The notes below the pieces were generated by a model that saw only the letters and a program-made list of their open reading frames with translations, made no database searches and was not told the origin of the DNA. A DNA stretch of 64,000 nt from DASQFQ01 sp038238015 (GTDB lineage Bacteria > Actinomycetota > Thermoleophilia > Solirubrobacterales > Solirubrobacteraceae), in contig JBBRYA010000008.1 in NCBI GenBank assembly GCA_038238015.1, forward strand, positions 1 to 64,000. Reading direction: 5' to 3'. A program made the position numbers and the translations under genes. Every line of letters starts with the position of its first letter. Position 1 is the stretch's first letter. This document shows, in pieces, positions 44,701 through 53,020 of this stretch.

Positions 44701-45558
44701 GTGAGAGGCGTGGGGCAGATCCAGGATCGTTCTGACGCGCGGGGTAAGACCCGCGCAGCATACGGCGCTTCGGGCGCGGCCGCTGACGGCGTCGCACTCG
44801 ACCGTGCGGCGCGCTCCGCCGAGGATCGGCGGCTGCTCGAGCGCTATCACCGCGAGGACGATCCCGCGGCGCGCGAGGCACTGGTCCAGCGCTTCCTCCC
44901 GCTCGCGCGTCAGCTCGCCCGCCGCTACCAGCGTGCCGGCGAGCCGCTCGACGATCTCGTCCAGGTCGCGTCACTCGGGCTGCTGAAGGCGATCGAGCGT
45001 TTCGATCCGGCTCGAGAGACCGCTTTCTCGTCGTTCGCGGTACCCACAATTCTGGGTGAGCTCAAGCGTCATTTCCGTGACAAGGGCTGGTCCGTGCGGG
45101 TTCCGCGCGACCTCCAGGAGCTGGCCGTCAAGGTGGACCGCGTCGGCGAGGACATGTCGCGCGAGCTCGGGCGCGCGCCGACCCCCGTGGAGATGGGCGT
45201 GCGCCTCGGCGTCAGCCCCGAGCAGGTGCTCGAGGCGCGCGAGGCCGCCGGCGCGTACCGTGCCGTCTCGCTGGACCGCCCGCGCAGCGAGGAGGAGGAC
45301 GAGGGCGATCTCGCCGACGCGTTCGGCTCCGAGGACCACGGCTATGCCGTGGCCGAGGACGCCGCGACCGTCCAGCGGCTTATGCGCGTGCTGACCGACC
45401 GCGAGCGGGAGGTGCTGCGGCTGCGCTTCGAGGAGGACCTCACGCAGTCGGAGATCGGCGACCTCGTCGGCGTCTCCCAGATGCACGTCTCCCGCCTCAT
45501 CCGCCAGTCCGTGGCGCGCCTGCGCGCGGCCGCCGACGGCGACGTGGCAACGCGCTAG
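44701..45558 (+). CDS. SigB/SigF-family RNA polymerase sigma factor
   Basis: 285 aa from GTG 44701. Region 2 (LVQRFLPLARQLARRYQRAG, DDLVQVASLGLLKAIERFDP, FSSFAVPTILGELKRHFRDK) and regions 3-4 (LTDREREVLRLRFEEDLTQS, EIGDLVGVSQMHVSRLIRQS) are the SigB/SigF/SigG subgroup. Such factors are normally held by an RsbW-type anti-sigma and freed by a STAS antagonist, both of which are encoded nearby. The first 45 residues are variable. Its last 4 nt overlap the converging ParB-like gene. Confidence 0.92.
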   Translation: MRGVGQIQDRSDARGKTRAAYGASGAAADGVALDRAARSAEDRRLLERYHREDDPAAREALVQRFLPLARQLARRYQRAGEPLDDLVQVASLGLLKAIERFDPARETAFSSFAVPTILGELKRHFRDKGWSVRVPRDLQELAVKVDRVGEDMSRELGRAPTPVEMGVRLGVSPEQVLEAREAAGAYRAVSLDRPRSEEEDEGDLADAFGSEDHGYAVAEDAATVQRLMRVLTDREREVLRLRFEEDLTQSEIGDLVGVSQMHVSRLIRQSVARLRAAADGDVATR

Positions 45559-46457
45559 CGGCCCTTGCGGTAGCGCCGGTGCCGAGGCACCGACCTGCGG
45601 CTCGAATGCTGCCGGCGGCGATCCTCACGGCGCAGGCGCTCGATCACCTCGTCAGACCATTCGTGGGTGCGCAGGAACGTGTAGCGCGCGGTGACGATCC
45701 GCAGGTAGGCGTCGGCATCGGACTCGCCGCGGTCCTTGAAGCCGGCGGCGGTCAGCGTCGCCACCACCGGGAGGTACTCCTCGTCGAACCACAGCCGTGC
45801 CACCTCGGGCCGGTCGAGGTAGGCGCGGCGGCCCTGCATGGCGCGGAAGCCCCAGGCCTCGACGCATTCGGCGAGCATGCCGTGGTCCCAGGGGTCGCTC
45901 GGGGCGATCTTCTTCATGCGCTCGTCGTCGAGCGGGACGCGCTCGCGGAAGAGACGCTCGTGGCCCTTCAGCGGAAGGTCTGAGACCCGGACGTCGCGGC
46001 CGGGCCCGACGCGCGTCTGCACCTCGGTGACGTACGCGTCGATATCGGCGCTGCCCAGCGAGCGCGCGACCGAGACGCGGTGGTGGCCGTCGCGCACGAA
46101 GTGCAGCTCGCCGACCCGGAACACGGAGATCGGCGGCAGCGGCTCACCGCGGCGCTGGGCCTCGGCGATGCGCTGCCAGCGCGTGCGCAGGCGCGGGCTT
46201 GTCGGCCGGAAGGCACGGTCGAAGTCCCGCGCGCGGTCCACCGAGCCCACGATCGAGTCCAGCGCGACGCGCTGCAGGCCGAGGTCGCGCTCGCCGACGC
46301 GCCCGAGCGCATCGACCACCTCCTCGAAGGGGAGCACGTGACCGACGTCGTCGGGCTCGAAGCGCAGGCGCCGCCCGAGCTCGGCGAGCATGCGCGCGCG
46401 TCGCGCGCGTGAGAAGTCGTCCTGGGCGTCAGAGGTAGGGAAGCCGGTGCCCACCAC
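45555..46457 (-). CDS. ParB N-terminal-domain-like protein
   Basis: 300 aa. LQRVALDSIVGSVDRARDFD leads into a ParB/Srx-fold region with RGEPLPPISVFRVGELHFVR and DGHHRVSVARSLG, the ParB box-like GHxR signature. No ParB helix-turn-helix follows; instead there is a long C-terminal region ending in a very basic tail (RREDRRRQHSSRRS). It is not linked to the ParA gene at 27.4 kb. Probably a ParB-fold nucleotide-binding protein of unknown role rather than a partition protein. Confidence 0.75.
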   Translation of the reverse strand: MVGTGFPTSDAQDDFSRARRARMLAELGRRLRFEPDDVGHVLPFEEVVDALGRVGERDLGLQRVALDSIVGSVDRARDFDRAFRPTSPRLRTRWQRIAEAQRRGEPLPPISVFRVGELHFVRDGHHRVSVARSLGSADIDAYVTEVQTRVGPGRDVRVSDLPLKGHERLFRERVPLDDERMKKIAPSDPWDHGMLAECVEAWGFRAMQGRRAYLDRPEVARLWFDEEYLPVVATLTAAGFKDRGESDADAYLRIVTARYTFLRTHEWSDEVIERLRREDRRRQHSSRRSVPRHRRYRKGR

Positions 46458-46475
46458 GCGGCCTGGGTGACGGAG

Positions 46476-46835
46476 CTAGGCGTCGACGGCGTCGCCGTCG
46501 AGCGCGTCGTCCAGCGACGGAACCAGCGTGAAGACGCTGTCCAGACCGGTGATCCTGAACGTCTTCACAATCGTGTCATTGTCGCAGACCACGACTAGGG
46601 TGCCGTCGCGCTGGCGCATCCGCCGGTGCGCTCCGATCAGGACCCCGAGGCTCGAGGAGTCGATGAACGTGGTCGCCGTCAGATCGACCACCACGCGCGG
46701 CGCGCCCTCGTCGATCGGACGGCTCAGGCTCTGCTTGAACTCGGGCGCGGTGAAGAGGTCGATCTCGCCCGACACGGCGATCACGTGGACGTCACCGGGC
46801 AGCCGGCGCTCCTCGATGGCGAACTCGATCGCCAT
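46476..46835 (-). CDS. STAS-domain anti-sigma factor antagonist
   Basis: 119 aa. VIAVSGEIDLFTAPEFKQSL and VVVDLTATTFIDSSSLGVLI are the RsbV/SpoIIAA signature; a Ser in DSSSLG is the phosphorylation site. When unphosphorylated it binds the RsbW-type kinase and frees a sigma factor. Its ATG overlaps the stop of the HATPase-like gene by 1 nt, so the pair is coupled, although that partner looks degenerate. Confidence 0.92.
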   Translation of the reverse strand: MAIEFAIEERRLPGDVHVIAVSGEIDLFTAPEFKQSLSRPIDEGAPRVVVDLTATTFIDSSSLGVLIGAHRRMRQRDGTLVVVCDNDTIVKTFRITGLDSVFTLVPSLDDALDGDAVDA

Positions 46836-47242
46836 CAGTCGGCGTAGGCGAGGCGTACGTTCAGGTGCTCGGCGTCGCTCCCCGGGATGACCGACACCTG
46901 ATCGGCGAGCTGCTCGATGACGTTGCCCACCCCGGGCACGGCGGCGTCCTGGATCAGCGCCTCGCCGCCGCCGGGGCGCAGGGGCCCGACGTTGAGCACC
47001 AGCGTGCGCGGCCCGGTCTCAAGCTGCACGTCCACCGTTGCCGCGGCCATGTGCGCGGGCGCGCGCGCCGCGATCAGGTCGGCGACGAGCACAGCGTCGT
47101 CCAGCCGGTCCAGCGGCAGGTCGGCGCGCGCGGCGAGCATCCCGACGACGCGCCGAAGGACCGGGCCGACGAGCGGCCCGCTCGCGATCGACACCCGTGT
47201 CGCACCCACGGAGACCGCGGGCGCGGGACGGGCATCGCTCAC
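46835..47242 (-). CDS. Degenerate RsbW-like HATPase protein
   Basis: 135 aa. Length, position before a STAS gene and the pattern PLDRLDDAVLVADLIAARA followed by beta strands and GVGNVIEQLADQVSV match the HATPase fold of anti-sigma kinases. The N-box (E-x-x-x-N) is missing and the DxGxG box reads VGPLRPGGG, so ATP binding is doubtful. It may be a pseudokinase that still binds partners. Behind a SigB-type promoter at 47300-47325. Confidence 0.7.
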   Translation of the reverse strand: MSDARPAPAVSVGATRVSIASGPLVGPVLRRVVGMLAARADLPLDRLDDAVLVADLIAARAPAHMAAATVDVQLETGPRTLVLNVGPLRPGGGEALIQDAAVPGVGNVIEQLADQVSVIPGSDAEHLNVRLAYAD

Positions 47243-47299
47243 GCGGCGCCTTCGCGCTCTGCGGGGGAAAACTGGGGGTGGCGCATGGCAGCGGTATCC

Positions 47300-47325
47300 G
47301 TACCCGGGCCGGGTTGACGGCTAAC
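47300..47325 (-). promoter_or_regulatory. SigB/SigF-type promoter for the HATPase/STAS pair
   Basis: On the minus strand GTTA (47325-47322), 16 nt, then GGGTAC (47305-47300). SigB/SigF consensus is GTTT-N14/16-GGGTA. The first 12 nt, GTTAGCCGTCAA, are identical to those of the promoter at 47970-47995. Predicted start is near 47293, giving a leader of about 50 nt. Confidence 0.6.
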
Positions 47326-47336
47326 TCCACGTTGGG

Positions 47337-47762
47337 TCAGGCGGCGCGCTGAGTCACGCTCGCGACGTGAGTGCTCACGTCGGCGGCGGCCGCCTGAGCG
47401 TTGGCCCTCGCCGTGAGCAGCGAGAACCCCGCCTGCAGGGCGTCGTTGCCCGCGGACGCGGCCAGCACCGAGGTGACGGTGCGGGAGGCCGCGGGCGAGT
47501 ACATCCGCAGGCCCACGAGCGCGAGCGAGCTCCAGGCGCCCATGCAGCGCGTGCAGGTCAGCAGCTCGCCGACCGCGTAGCGCAGCCGCCGGCCCTTCGG
47601 GCGCTTCTCGTCGGCCTCCTCCATGACGAAGGGCTCGCGCAGCCACGTCTCGACCTTGTCGTGCACGAGCAGGCGCGAGAGCGAGAACGCCGCGGCCGAG
47701 AGCGGCAGGAGCTCGGCGCGCTCGATCGGCTCGCGGCTGCGGCTCGCCGCGGCCAAGGCCAC
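47337..47762 (-). CDS. DUF1360 membrane protein, probably frameshifted near its start
   Basis: 141 aa from GTG 47762. AAFSLSRLLVHDKVETWLRE, ELLTCTRCMGAWSSLALVGL and hydrophobic C-terminal helices are DUF1360. The frame stays open upstream and encodes DYAVISLTFGSLLVAL, the expected first helix, but with no start codon. Another frame starts at ATG 47959 (MEHPHTPAPPSPGPPPGPDP, proline-rich), right behind a SigB-type promoter, and stops at 47837. One missing base in a C-run would join them into about 207 aa. Family function unknown. Confidence 0.75.
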   Translation of the reverse strand: MALAAASRSREPIERAELLPLSAAAFSLSRLLVHDKVETWLREPFVMEEADEKRPKGRRLRYAVGELLTCTRCMGAWSSLALVGLRMYSPAASRTVTSVLAASAGNDALQAGFSLLTARANAQAAAADVSTHVASVTQRAA

Positions 47763-47969
47763 GAGCAGCGAGCCGAAGGTGAGCGAGATGACGGCGTAGT
47801 CGGCCGGCTCGGTCGGGGTCTCGGAGACGGGCTTCAGATCGAGGGCGGGTCGGGGTTCGGCGGCAGCGGGCCCGGTTGCGGCGCGGGGGCCGGAGGCTGG
47901 GGATCGGGGCCCGGGGGCGGCCCGGGGGAGGGCGGGGCGGGCGTGTGAGGGTGCTCCATCGCGACCGGC

Positions 47970-47995
47970 CTACCCCTGCGCGTTTGACGGCTAAC
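47970..47995 (-). promoter_or_regulatory. SigB/SigF-type promoter for the DUF1360 gene
   Basis: Minus strand: GTTA (47995-47992), 16 nt, GGGTAG (47975-47970), sharing GTTAGCCGTCAA with the promoter at 47325. Transcription would begin near 47963, only a few nt before ATG 47959, so the mRNA is nearly leaderless. Confidence 0.6.
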
Positions 47996-48040
47996 GCGGG
48001 CGGCGAGCCTCAGCGGAAATCACGACATCGGAGGATCGAC

Positions 48041-48385
48041 ATGGGAAAGCTCGACGGCAAGCGAATTGCCTTCCTGAGCGCCATGGAGGGCGTGGAGCAG
48101 GTGAAGCTGACCGAGCCTTGGGAAGGCAGTCAAGGACGCAGGGGCACCCCTGAGCTGATCGCGCCGGAGTCCGGGGAGGTCCAGGCCTTCAACCACCTCG
48201 ACAAGGCGGACACCTTCACCGTGGACAAGACGGCGGGCGACGCCGATGCCGGCGACTACGACGGCCTCGTGCTGCCCGGCGGGGTCGCGAACCCCGACGA
48301 CCTGCGCACCCACGAGGACGCGGTCGCCTTCGTCCGTGCGTTCTTCGAGGCCGGCTCCGTGGCCGCTTGGACGACACTCCGCTAG
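48041..48385 (+). pseudogene. Truncated PfpI/DJ-1 family gene lacking the catalytic cysteine
   Basis: 114 aa against about 180 for the family. GGAGG lies 6 nt before ATG 48041, and GKRIAFLSAMEGVEQVKLTE, PESGEVQAFNHLDKADTF and YDGLVLPGGVANPDDLRT are clear PfpI-type protease/deglycase motifs. Residues 28-35 read EGSQGRRG, but one frame over the DNA reads EAVKDAG, the family sequence: an inserted A near 48123 and a lost G near 48144 compensate. After AFFEAG the expected VAAICHGPWTL is VAAWTTLR and stop, so the nucleophile elbow is gone. Bases after the stop still read ADARG, a possible remnant. Confidence 0.8.
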
Positions 48386-48446
48386 GCTGACGCGCGCGGG
48401 TCGCCGAGACCTGTCGAGGGCCGGCACGGCCGCCATCAGGAGAGGC

Positions 48447-49295
48447 TTGGAACGCGAGCAGACACCGGCTGCAGCCCAAGGGGAGGGCGCGGCCTACACG
48501 ACCCATCAGCTGGTCCGCGGTGCGAACGGGCGTCCCTCCGAGGATCCCGGGTCGCGCGCCCGGGAGGACCGGCGCCTGCTCGTCCGCTACCACCGCTTCG
48601 GCGACCAGGACGCTCGCGAGCAGCTCGTGGAACGGCTGCTGCCGCTCGCGCGGAGGATGGCGCGGCGCTACCGGCGCTCCGACGAGCCGCTCGACGACCT
48701 CGTGCAGGTGGCGACGCTCGGGCTGATCAAGGCGATCGACCGCTTCGACCCGGCTCGCGAGACCGCGTTCTCCTCCTACGCCGTGCCGACGATGCTGGGA
48801 GAGCTCAAGCGCTACTTCCGCGACAACGGGTGGGCGGTCCACGTCCCGCGCGGGATGCAGGAGCGCGTGATGCAGGTCGACAACACGGTCAAGGAGCTGT
48901 CGCGAAAGCTCGGCCGCTCGCCGTCGGCGGCCGAGGTCGCCGAGTCGGTCGGGACCAGCACCGAGCTCGTGCTCGAAGCCATGGAAGCCGCCTCGGCCTA
49001 TGACGCGGTGTCGCTCGAGTCCTACCGCTTCGGCGACGAGGGCGACGGCGAGACCTACGCGGAGTCGATCGGCGTCGAGGACGACCGCTTCGAGCTGGTC
49101 GAGTACGGCGCCACGATCGCGCCCACCCTGCACGCGCTGCCTGCGCGCGACCGCATCGTGCTGCACCTGCGCTTCGTCGAGGACCTCACGCAGGCGGAGA
49201 TCGCCGAGCGCGTGGGCGTCTCCCAGATGCACGTCTCCCGGCTGATCCGGCGGGCGCTCGAGCGGCTGCGCACGGTCGCGGAGCACGCGGGCTGA
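48447..49295 (+). CDS. SigB/SigF-family RNA polymerase sigma factor (second copy)
   Basis: 282 aa. LVERLLPLARRMARRYRRSD, DDLVQVATLGLIKAIDRFDP, FSSYAVPTMLGELKRYFRDN, LPARDRIVLHLRFVEDLTQA and VGVSQMHVSRLIRRALERL match the SigB/SigF group and closely resemble the sigma factor at 44.7 kb. TTG 48447 is chosen because AGGAG lies 4 nt upstream; no ATG or GTG fits. The downstream csbD gene carries the promoter type this class reads. Confidence 0.92.
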   Translation: MEREQTPAAAQGEGAAYTTHQLVRGANGRPSEDPGSRAREDRRLLVRYHRFGDQDAREQLVERLLPLARRMARRYRRSDEPLDDLVQVATLGLIKAIDRFDPARETAFSSYAVPTMLGELKRYFRDNGWAVHVPRGMQERVMQVDNTVKELSRKLGRSPSAAEVAESVGTSTELVLEAMEAASAYDAVSLESYRFGDEGDGETYAESIGVEDDRFELVEYGATIAPTLHALPARDRIVLHLRFVEDLTQAEIAERVGVSQMHVSRLIRRALERLRTVAEHAG

Positions 49296-49309
49296 GCGCC
49301 GCGGCGCCC

Positions 49310-49334
49310 GTTTCACGGCCACGGCGCCGGGTAA
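49310..49334 (+). promoter_or_regulatory. SigB/SigF-type promoter for csbD
   Basis: GTTT (49310-49313), 15 nt, GGGTAA (49329-49334): a full consensus match, 37 nt before the csbD ATG. Confidence 0.75.
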
Positions 49335-49370
49335 CCCCCCGATACACCCGCGACCTGGGAGAGCATCTAC

Positions 49371-49559
49371 ATGGGCATCACCGACAAGCTGACGGGCCGC
49401 GCCAAGAAGGCGGCTGGAGATCTGAGCGGCGACGCGTCGCTTCGCCGCGAGGGCCGCAACGAGGAGCGCAAGGGCGAGGCCAAGGACGAGCTGGCCGGTG
49501 CGCAGGACCGCGCCGACGCCAAGGCCGACGAGGTCGCCGACCTCGAGCGCAAGACCTGA
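49371..49559 (+). CDS. CsbD-family stress protein
   Basis: 62 aa: MGITDKLTGRAKKAAGDLSG, EGRNEERKGEAKDELAGAQD, ADEVADLERKT. Charged, helical, CsbD-like (PF05532); in Bacillus the founding member belongs to the SigB regulon, which fits the promoter here. Role unknown, perhaps a hydrophilin-like protectant. A strong terminator follows. Confidence 0.9.
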   Translation: MGITDKLTGRAKKAAGDLSGDASLRREGRNEERKGEAKDELAGAQDRADAKADEVADLERKT

Positions 49560-49582
49560 GCGCCCGACCGATCCGCACTGCG

Positions 49583-49612
49583 GCGAAGGGCCGGCTCGCG
49601 CCGGCCCTTCGC
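49583..49612. terminator. Terminator hairpin after csbD
   Basis: A perfect 13-bp stem, GCGAAGGGCCGGC with its complement, around a TCGC loop. GTGTTC follows rather than a long T-run. Confidence 0.75.
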
Positions 49613-49645
49613 GTGTTCGGGGCACCGACCGGGTAGTGGCACGGC

Positions 49646-49816
49646 ATGGACAGCCCAGACAAGTCAGACGCCGGCTACCCGGAGGAGGCGCCCTCGGAGG
49701 TCGCCGGGGGCGACGAGGGCGAGCAGAGCGAGGGCGGCCGCGACAAGCAGGCCGAGCGCGACGCGCCCGACAACGAGGACGGCACGGCGACGGGCAACCC
49801 CGCCGCGGCCGGCTGA
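49646..49816 (+). CDS. Small acidic disordered protein
   Basis: 56 aa, MDSPDKSDAGYPEEAPSEVA to DGTATGNPAAAG, rich in Asp, Glu, Gly and Ala, with no hydrophobic core. GGGTAG (49631-49636) lies 9 nt before the ATG with a weak GTGT 14 nt upstream, so it is probably another SigB-type, nearly leaderless gene. Family not recognised; a desiccation- or stress-protectant role is a guess from composition and context. Confidence 0.6.
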   Translation: MDSPDKSDAGYPEEAPSEVAGGDEGEQSEGGRDKQAERDAPDNEDGTATGNPAAAG

Positions 49817-49825
49817 GGGCGGCCG

Positions 49826-51874
49826 TCAGGCGGCGGTGACCGCGCGCAGCGCCAGCATCGCGACGTCGTCGCGCTGCGGCGTCTCGCGGCCCTGCAGCGC
49901 GGCGGCGGCGACGTGGTCCACGACCGCCTGCGCGCTCTGCCCGGCCGCGCCGCTCAGCGCCCCCTCCAGATCGGCCGGCGTCCACACCTTCGGCGCGCTC
50001 GCCTCTGTGATGCCGTCGGTGTAGAGCAGCAGCGCGTCGCCGGCCGCGAGCTCGGCCGATCCGTCCTGGACCCGCGTCTTCTCGACCATGCCGAGCAGCG
50101 TCCCCGGCACGCCGATCGGCTCGACGGACCCGCCCGCGCGCAGGACCAGCGGCAGCGGGTGGCCGCCCAGTGCCACGCGCAGGCGGGTGACCGGCCGGCT
50201 GCGATCGAGGTGCACGACGGCGACGGTGCAGAAACGCGCGGCGTCCTGGCGCAGCATCGCCTCGTTGACCCAGCGCAGGATCTCCGCCGGTGAGCGACGG
50301 CGTGCCGCGGCTGCGCGGATCGTGTAGCGGACCAGTGCGGTGACCGCGGCCGCCTCCGGGCCCTTTCCGCAGACGTCCCCGATGACCGCGAACCACTCGT
50401 CGTCGGTGGTGGAGAACAGGTCGTAGAAGTCGCCGCCGACCTCGTAGCCGTCGCCGCCGGCGGCTCGGTACATCGCGCCCACCTCGAAGCCCTCGATGTC
50501 GGGCAGCAGCGGCGGCAGCAGCGAGGCCTGCAGCACGCGGGCGATCGTCGAACGCGACTCGTAGAGGCGCGCGTTCTCGACCGCGGTCGCGGCGCGCAGC
50601 CCGATGTCCTCGGCCAGCCGCAGGTCGCTCTGATTGAAGTGCCGGCCGGCCTCGGCGCTGACGAAGCTGATGATCCCCAGCACGCGGTCGCGCACGAGCA
50701 TCGGGACGATCATCACGGAGACCATCCCGAGCGCGCGGATCAGCTCCAGGTGCTCGGCGTCCTGCGCCGAGGCGGCGAGCAGGTCCTGCGGGATCTCCGA
50801 GTAGAGCTCGGAGCGCCCCGTGCGCAGCACCTCGGGCGCACCGGTCGCCGCGTTCGGGTCGGGGGGGTAGCGGCGCTCCAGCTCGGCGGCCAGCTCGAGC
50901 TTGGAGGGGTCGACGTGGGCGATCGCGACCCGCTGCAGGCCCTCCGGCAGGGCGAGGTCCACCGCGCACCAGTCGGCCACCTCGGGCACCGCGAGGCGCG
51001 CGATCGCCGCGAGCGTCTTCTCGTAGTCCAGCGACCCGGCGAGCACCCGGCTGGCCTCGGCGAGGAAGCTCGAGGCCTCCTCGGCCTGCTTGAGCTCGGT
51101 GATGTCCTCGATCAGGTTGATGGCCAGGCGCACCGACTCCTCGTCGCCGTTCACGGGCCGCGCCTTCACGCGCGCCCAGCGCATCTCGCCCCCGGTGCGG
51201 TCGCGGAAGCGGACGAGCTCGGGCTCGGGCTCCTCTCCGAGCAGCGCCCGGCGCCCCGGCAGCCGCTCGGTCGGAAACGGCGTGCCGTCGGGGGCGAACA
51301 TCTCCCAGCGCGTCATCAGCTCGGGGATCGGAGCGGCGAGCAGGTCCTCGACGCTGCCGTAGCCGAGCATCCGCACCGCGGCCGAGTTGGCGTAGACCAG
51401 GCGGCCGTCGGCTGCCTGCGCGGTGATCGAGTCGGCGACGCCTTCGAGGATCGCCTCGAGCTCCTCGGCCGCCCGTCGCTCGCCCCCTCGCGCCAGCTCG
51501 CGGTCGGTGACCTCGAGGTAGGTCATCACGACGGCCTCGCCGACGCCGGGGAGGTCCATCCTGCCCGCGCTCGCCACGAAGTTGTGGCGCCCGTCGTCGG
51601 TCTCCCACGTGACCTCGACGTCCTGCACCTCCTCGCCGCGTGCGCCGCGCACGCCCGGCAGCTCCTCGAACTCGAGCCGCCGGCCGGCGGCGTCGAAGCA
51701 GCGGAAGCGCGTGCCGTAGGTCTCGCGCGTCCGGGGCAGCGCCAGCACTCCATCGGCGAGCGTGCGCGAGGCGCGGTTGGCGTAGAGCACCCGAGCGGTA
51801 CCGGGCTCCAGCAGGACCACCGGGGCGGGCACCGCGTCGAGAAGCGCGGAGGCCGCGGCGAGATCCCTCGTCAC
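49826..51874 (-). CDS. PAS-PAS-GAF-SpoIIE/PP2C phosphatase
   Basis: 682 aa from GTG 51874. PAS-like domain about 1-120 (LLDAVPAPVVLLEPGTARVL), second PAS about 135-260 (LEAILEGVADSITAQAADGR; INLIEDITELKQAEE), GAF about 270-430 (IARLAVPEVADWCAVDLALP), and a SpoIIE/RsbU PP2C domain with EVGGDFYDLF, IGDVCGKGPEAAAV, LLYTDGITEA and RDDVAMLAL, all metal-binding Asp residues kept. It should dephosphorylate STAS antagonists such as those nearby and so activate stress sigma factors, in response to ligands sensed by PAS/GAF. TAGACT lies 7 nt before the GTG. Confidence 0.93.
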   Translation of the reverse strand: MTRDLAAASALLDAVPAPVVLLEPGTARVLYANRASRTLADGVLALPRTRETYGTRFRCFDAAGRRLEFEELPGVRGARGEEVQDVEVTWETDDGRHNFVASAGRMDLPGVGEAVVMTYLEVTDRELARGGERRAAEELEAILEGVADSITAQAADGRLVYANSAAVRMLGYGSVEDLLAAPIPELMTRWEMFAPDGTPFPTERLPGRRALLGEEPEPELVRFRDRTGGEMRWARVKARPVNGDEESVRLAINLIEDITELKQAEEASSFLAEASRVLAGSLDYEKTLAAIARLAVPEVADWCAVDLALPEGLQRVAIAHVDPSKLELAAELERRYPPDPNAATGAPEVLRTGRSELYSEIPQDLLAASAQDAEHLELIRALGMVSVMIVPMLVRDRVLGIISFVSAEAGRHFNQSDLRLAEDIGLRAATAVENARLYESRSTIARVLQASLLPPLLPDIEGFEVGAMYRAAGGDGYEVGGDFYDLFSTTDDEWFAVIGDVCGKGPEAAAVTALVRYTIRAAAARRRSPAEILRWVNEAMLRQDAARFCTVAVVHLDRSRPVTRLRVALGGHPLPLVLRAGGSVEPIGVPGTLLGMVEKTRVQDGSAELAAGDALLLYTDGITEASAPKVWTPADLEGALSGAAGQSAQAVVDHVAAAALQGRETPQRDDVAMLALRAVTAA

Positions 51875-51964
51875 GAGGTGGAGTCTAGGCGCACTCCAAC
51901 TCCCCAGGTCATCGTTTCGCCCGGCGCCGGTTTGGCGGATCGTCCGGCAGGCGAGGCCCGTGGC

Positions 51965-53020
51965 ATGCGCATCGTCGTCACGGGAGCGACCGGCAACGTC
52001 GGCACGAGCGTCGTGCGGGCCCTGTCGGACGACCCCGAGGTGCACGAGATCGTCGGCCTGGCGCGGCGCGCGCCGGCGTGGCAGAGCCCCCGCACCCGCT
52101 GGGTCGAGGCGGACGTCTCGCACTCGCCGCTGGAGCCGCACTTCGAGGGCGCCGAGGCCGTGATCCACCTGGCCTGGCTGATCCAGCCCTCGCGCGACGA
52201 GACGGTCGCCGAGGCGAGCAACGTCGGCGGCTCGCGCCGGGTGTTCGACGCGGTCGTGGCAGCACGTGTGCCCGCGCTCGTCTACGCCTCCTCGATCGGC
52301 GCCTACTCGCCCGGCCCGAAGGACCGGCGCGTCCGCGAGGACTGGCCCACCGGCGGCATCGAGACCTCGTTCTACTCGCGCCACAAGGCCGCGGTCGAGC
52401 GGGCCCTGGACGAGGTCGAGGCGGCGCATCCCGAGCTGCGCTCGGTGCGCTTGCGGCCGGGGCTGATCTTCAAGCGCGAGGCCGCCTCCGGCATCCGCCG
52501 GCTCTTCGCCGGGCCGCTGCTGCCCTCGCCGCTCGTGCGCCCTGGCCTGATCGGCGTGCTCCCGGACCTGCCGCGCCTAGTCCTGCAGGCGGTGCACGCC
52601 GACGACGTGGCGCAGGCCTACCGGCTCGCCGCCACCCGCCCGGACGCGCGCGGGGCGTACAACGTCGCCGCCGAGCCCGTTCTCGACGTCCCCGAGCTCT
52701 GCCGGCTGCTGGGCGCCCGGCCGGTGCCGGCCTCGCGGCGCGTCGTCCGCGGGCTCGCCGCGGCCACGTGGAAGCTTCGGCTGCAGCCCACGTCGCCGGG
52801 TTGGCTGGACATGGGCCTGCAGGCGCCGGTGATGGACACCACGCGCATCCGCGAGGAGCTTGGCTGGAGCGAGCGCCGCAGCGCCGGCGAGGCCCTGCTC
52901 GAGCTGATGGAGGGCATGCGCGGCAGCGCAGGGCTCGACACCCCGCCGCTCTCGCCTTCGACCGGCGGCCCGTTGCGCGTTCGTGAGCTGCTGACCGGCG
53001 TCGGCCGGACCAGCCGCTAG
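51965..53020 (+). CDS. NAD-dependent epimerase/dehydratase family protein
   Basis: 351 aa extended SDR. MRIVVTGATGNVGTSVVRAL is the Rossmann motif; YASSIGAYSPG and FYSRHKAAVE provide Ser and Y-x-x-x-K. HADDVAQAYRLA and the C-terminal substrate region are also present. Substrate unknown; actinobacterial homologues act on nucleotide sugars or other small molecules. It converges on the Crp/Fnr gene with a 4-nt overlap. Confidence 0.87.
   Translation: MRIVVTGATGNVGTSVVRALSDDPEVHEIVGLARRAPAWQSPRTRWVEADVSHSPLEPHFEGAEAVIHLAWLIQPSRDETVAEASNVGGSRRVFDAVVAARVPALVYASSIGAYSPGPKDRRVREDWPTGGIETSFYSRHKAAVERALDEVEAAHPELRSVRLRPGLIFKREAASGIRRLFAGPLLPSPLVRPGLIGVLPDLPRLVLQAVHADDVAQAYRLAATRPDARGAYNVAAEPVLDVPELCRLLGARPVPASRRVVRGLAAATWKLRLQPTSPGWLDMGLQAPVMDTTRIREELGWSERRSAGEALLELMEGMRGSAGLDTPPLSPSTGGPLRVRELLTGVGRTSR

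Noticed and set aside
44729..44747. GTTC...GGGTAA inside the 5' end of the sigma gene as a stress promoter
   Set aside because: The spacer is only 9 nt, too short for SigB/SigF, and the GGGTAA lies within a GC hairpin in coding sequence.
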